DNA of 32,938 nt from an uncultured Bacteroidota bacterium (lineage in GTDB: Bacteria > Bacteroidota > Bacteroidia > NS11-12g > UBA9320), in the NCBI GenBank assembly GCA_913043145.1, contig CAJWLP010000017.1, positions 1 through 32,938 on the forward strand. Reading direction: 5' to 3'. Shown one piece after another: positions 30,858 to 32,938 of this stretch (position 1 is the stretch's first letter; each line of letters begins with the position of its first letter). The translations under genes were made by a program, and so were the position numbers. The notes under the pieces were generated by a model. That model ran no database searches. It saw only the letters and a list, made by a program, of their open reading frames with translations, and had not been told where the DNA came from.

Positions 30858-32938
30858 TTATTTAGAAACAGTTATTCTCTTGGTTGCAAAGTAGTCACCA
30901 TTCTTCACTTGTACGAAGTATACTCCATCAGCTACTACTGATAAGTCAACACTATACGTACCGTTTAAGTTATCGGTAACATTTACATCCAATACATTTC
31001 CTAAAATATCTCCTACCTTAACAACTACCTCTCCAGCATTTTCAACAGTTACGTTGAACTTACCAGTAGTTGGGTTAGGATATACATTAATCATATCATC
31101 GTTTTGCGTTAAGTTTTCGATTCCTGCTAAGTTGATTGTAATATCCTCACAATCATCATTCCAGCATTCCCCTTTCTTAGTTGCTAAACATACAGTAAAT
31201 GTTCCTTGATCAACATTCTCAAATGTGTATGTTGGATCCTCAGAATCATCTTTACTACCGTCTCCAAATGTCCATCTGTACAGATCATTTCCTGCTGGTC
31301 CGTCACAAACTACTGTTCTTCCGTCTTTTGTAAGTGTGAATGTTACATCTGGTGATGGGTTAACTACGATTGGATAGGTTACCTCATCACTACATCCACC
31401 GTCTACAATCGCTTTCAACTTCACGTTGAAACTTTTTGATTCTGTATATAAGTGGGTTGGAGATAAGTCAGAACTAGTGGCTCCGTCTCCAAATGTCCAT
31501 TCATAAGTCAAATCTCCAGCTGCTACAGTTGATTTGTTTGTGAAGACTGCTTCTTCTCCCTCACAAATCGAACCTGCCTCAAAATCAGCCACTGCTTGCA
31601 ATACAACATTAACTTCTTTTACAGTTGAACTTGAACATCCGTTCAAATCAGAGATAGTTAATTTTACAATTTTTGGTCCTACTTTAGAGAATAAATGTGA
31701 TGGATCTGCTCTTGTAGCATCTGCTTCTCCGGCAAAATCCCAATCATATGAGCTATTCGCTCCTCCATTTGGAAGTGATCCTGTGATAGTGAAGTTAATC
31801 GGTGTTAAGTTACACGCTGCATCCCAAGTAAAGTCTGCCTCTGGAGACTCTTGTAAAACAATATCCTTAGTAAAGACATTAACGCAACCGAACTCAGATG
31901 TAGCTGTTAAAGTAACAGTCTTAGTCCCTGGTGTACCAAATGCAAATGCAGGATTTTGTTCTCTAGAAATTCCCTCTCCGGCAAAGTCCCATGCATAACC
32001 CATGTTCGCTCCATTTTCAATGGTAGAGCTATTCTTGAAATCTACATTTACGAAATTACACTCACCCTCACTTGTGAAGCCAGCTGTTGGCATCTCAAAT
32101 TGGTATGCGTTTTTCGTTAATGATGCGAAACAACCATTAGCCGTTGCCGTTACACTAATTTTACGTTGACCTGGTGAAGTAAAAGTATATGATGGATCTA
32201 CATCGGAAGTTGTATACTCACCTGCAAAATCCCATGCATAAGTTATTTTACTAGTAACCGGAAGTGTTGTATTGTTTTTAACTGTTATCGGTGAACCTTC
32301 ACAAGCATTCAATACTTTAAAATCTACTACTGGTTTTGGAGTTACTACAATAGTATCTACATCAACATATTGGAACTTAGGATATACCCCATTACTTACA
32401 GTCATTTTGACATATACATCACTACCATAAGTGGTATACTTCCAAAAACCATCCTTGATATCTGAATTATCGTCTGTTACCGTAGGATCTGGATCATTAA
32501 ACTCCCAGTTAGTCAACATGTAACCTGAACCTTTAAGCGTTGAAGTATTCTTAAACTGAGCAACGTCTCCTAAACAGATATCACTTGAATTGAATGAAGG
32601 AACTGGTACATGTGGTACATACATTGTTCTAGATATTGTAGTATCACATCCTGTATTTGCATCAGAGACAACTAAAGCTACATCCAAAGTTCTACCTGAA
32701 AGAGAATCCTTAGGGGAAACTGTAAATGACTCTGCTAAATTTGTATAAGAAAACCCTGCAGCAGTTACGTCAATACTGTTTTGATCCGTAACTTTAAGAG
32801 CATATGTATAATCAGCACCCGGACCAGATGTACTATATTTATTTGGTCTAGATATGTCATATTCATTAGTGTATGGTGCAGCAATTACATCCGGATCTAG
32901 CTCTGTTCCAGCCTCAAAATAACCCTCAAAGGTTGTAC
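30858..32938 (-). CDS. Large PKD-repeat surface protein with T9SS sorting domain (5' end beyond window)
   Basis: The frame is open from its stop at 30858 to the window edge, giving the last 693 codons; an apparent TTG start at 32687 is internal. The visible part carries at least five PKD-like beta-sandwich repeats spaced 75-83 residues. Each is marked by a Trp-x-Phe motif: WDFAGE at 32217-32234, 31974-31991 and 31725-31742, and WTFGDG at 31482-31499 and 31257-31274. A further one (WEFNDPDP) lies upstream. The C-terminus is a T9SS type A sorting domain (INVYPNPTTGKFNV, LGNVLDV, DGVYFVQVKNG, TKRITVSK). It is an exported adhesin- or matrix-like surface protein; paired cysteines suggest disulfides. 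Function beyond that is unknown. Confidence 0.88.
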   Translation of the reverse strand, partial: TTFEGYFEAGTELDPDVIAAPYTNEYDISRPNKYSTSGPGADYTYALKVTDQNSIDVTAAGFSYTNLAESFTVSPKDSLSGRTLDVALVVSDANTGCDTTISRTMYVPHVPVPSFNSSDICLGDVAQFKNTSTLKGSGYMLTNWEFNDPDPTVTDDNSDIKDGFWKYTTYGSDVYVKMTVSNGVYPKFQYVDVDTIVVTPKPVVDFKVLNACEGSPITVKNNTTLPVTSKITYAWDFAGEYTTSDVDPSYTFTSPGQRKISVTATANGCFASLTKNAYQFEMPTAGFTSEGECNFVNVDFKNSSTIENGANMGYAWDFAGEGISREQNPAFAFGTPGTKTVTLTATSEFGCVNVFTKDIVLQESPEADFTWDAACNLTPINFTITGSLPNGGANSSYDWDFAGEADATRADPSHLFSKVGPKIVKLTISDLNGCSSSTVKEVNVVLQAVADFEAGSICEGEEAVFTNKSTVAAGDLTYEWTFGDGATSSDLSPTHLYTESKSFNVKLKAIVDGGCSDEVTYPIVVNPSPDVTFTLTKDGRTVVCDGPAGNDLYRWTFGDGSKDDSEDPTYTFENVDQGTFTVCLATKKGECWNDDCEDITINLAGIENLTQNDDMINVYPNPTTGKFNVTVENAGEVVVKVGDILGNVLDVNVTDNLNGTYSVDLSVVADGVYFVQVKNGDYFATKRITVSK

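Noticed and set aside
1-32938. CRISPR arrays, insertion sequences, phage genes, defence islands
   Set aside because: No direct-repeat arrays, transposases, integrases or recognised defence genes were seen on either strand.

Overview
The window looks like chromosomal DNA of a Bacteroidota member, most probably Flavobacteriales (Cryomorphaceae/Crocinitomicaceae-like; family level is a guess). The DNA is AT-rich. Two proteins end in type IX secretion (T9SS) sorting domains, several lipoproteins are present, promoters fit the Bacteroidota -7 element TAnnTTTG, and Shine-Dalgarno sites are weak or absent. No mobile element, prophage, CRISPR array or rRNA was seen. No gene-free stretch exceeds 300 bases; the longest is 4611-4870.

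Layout. 1-2449 (minus): a DUF1684 lipoprotein cut by the window edge, an outer-membrane 'MetA-pathway/transporter' protein, and a lone GH53 endo-galactanase lipoprotein. 2559-4610 (minus): oligopeptidase B, preceded by a structured leader with an orphan intrinsic terminator. 4871-6344 (plus): an alpha/beta hydrolase and an RsmI-like methyltransferase. 6341-8254 (minus): acetyl-CoA synthetase. 8337-11613 (plus): iron-type alcohol dehydrogenase, MenB, a GreA/GreB-like protein and exonuclease III. 11605-12486 (minus): a DUF72 protein.

12621-18564 (plus) is the main catabolic locus: a TetR regulator, paaA, a T9SS-exported two-domain protein, paaB, paaC, paaD, a MarC-family membrane protein and a putative outer-membrane protein. 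PaaABC(D) form the oxygenase part of the phenylacetyl-CoA epoxidase. The reductase paaE and the downstream paa genes are not in the window. A palindrome just after the tetR -7 element shares a 10-bp core with one between the promoter elements of the alpha/beta hydrolase 8 kb away, which suggests a small TetR regulon.

18573-25548 holds a DUF4369/thioredoxin-fold protein, YbaB, an M49-like zinc peptidase lipoprotein, a polyprenyl diphosphate synthase, and an ExbB / 4-TM protein / ExbD / ExbD cluster closed by a clear terminator. 25711-28940 (plus) carries radA, panD, a YbhN-like flippase-type membrane protein and the heptose-1-P adenylyltransferase rfaE2, with overlapping ends. 28935-32938 (minus) carries a small TM/coiled-coil protein, an OmpA-like protein, tRNA-Ser(GGA), tatD, a terminator, and the 3' two kilobases of a large PKD-repeat T9SS surface protein cut by the window edge.

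The most notable points are the secreted-protein gene wedged between paaA and paaB, the shared TetR-type operator core, the orphan leader/terminator before oligopeptidase B, and a repeated TAnnTTTG-N4-start arrangement that predicts leaderless mRNAs.
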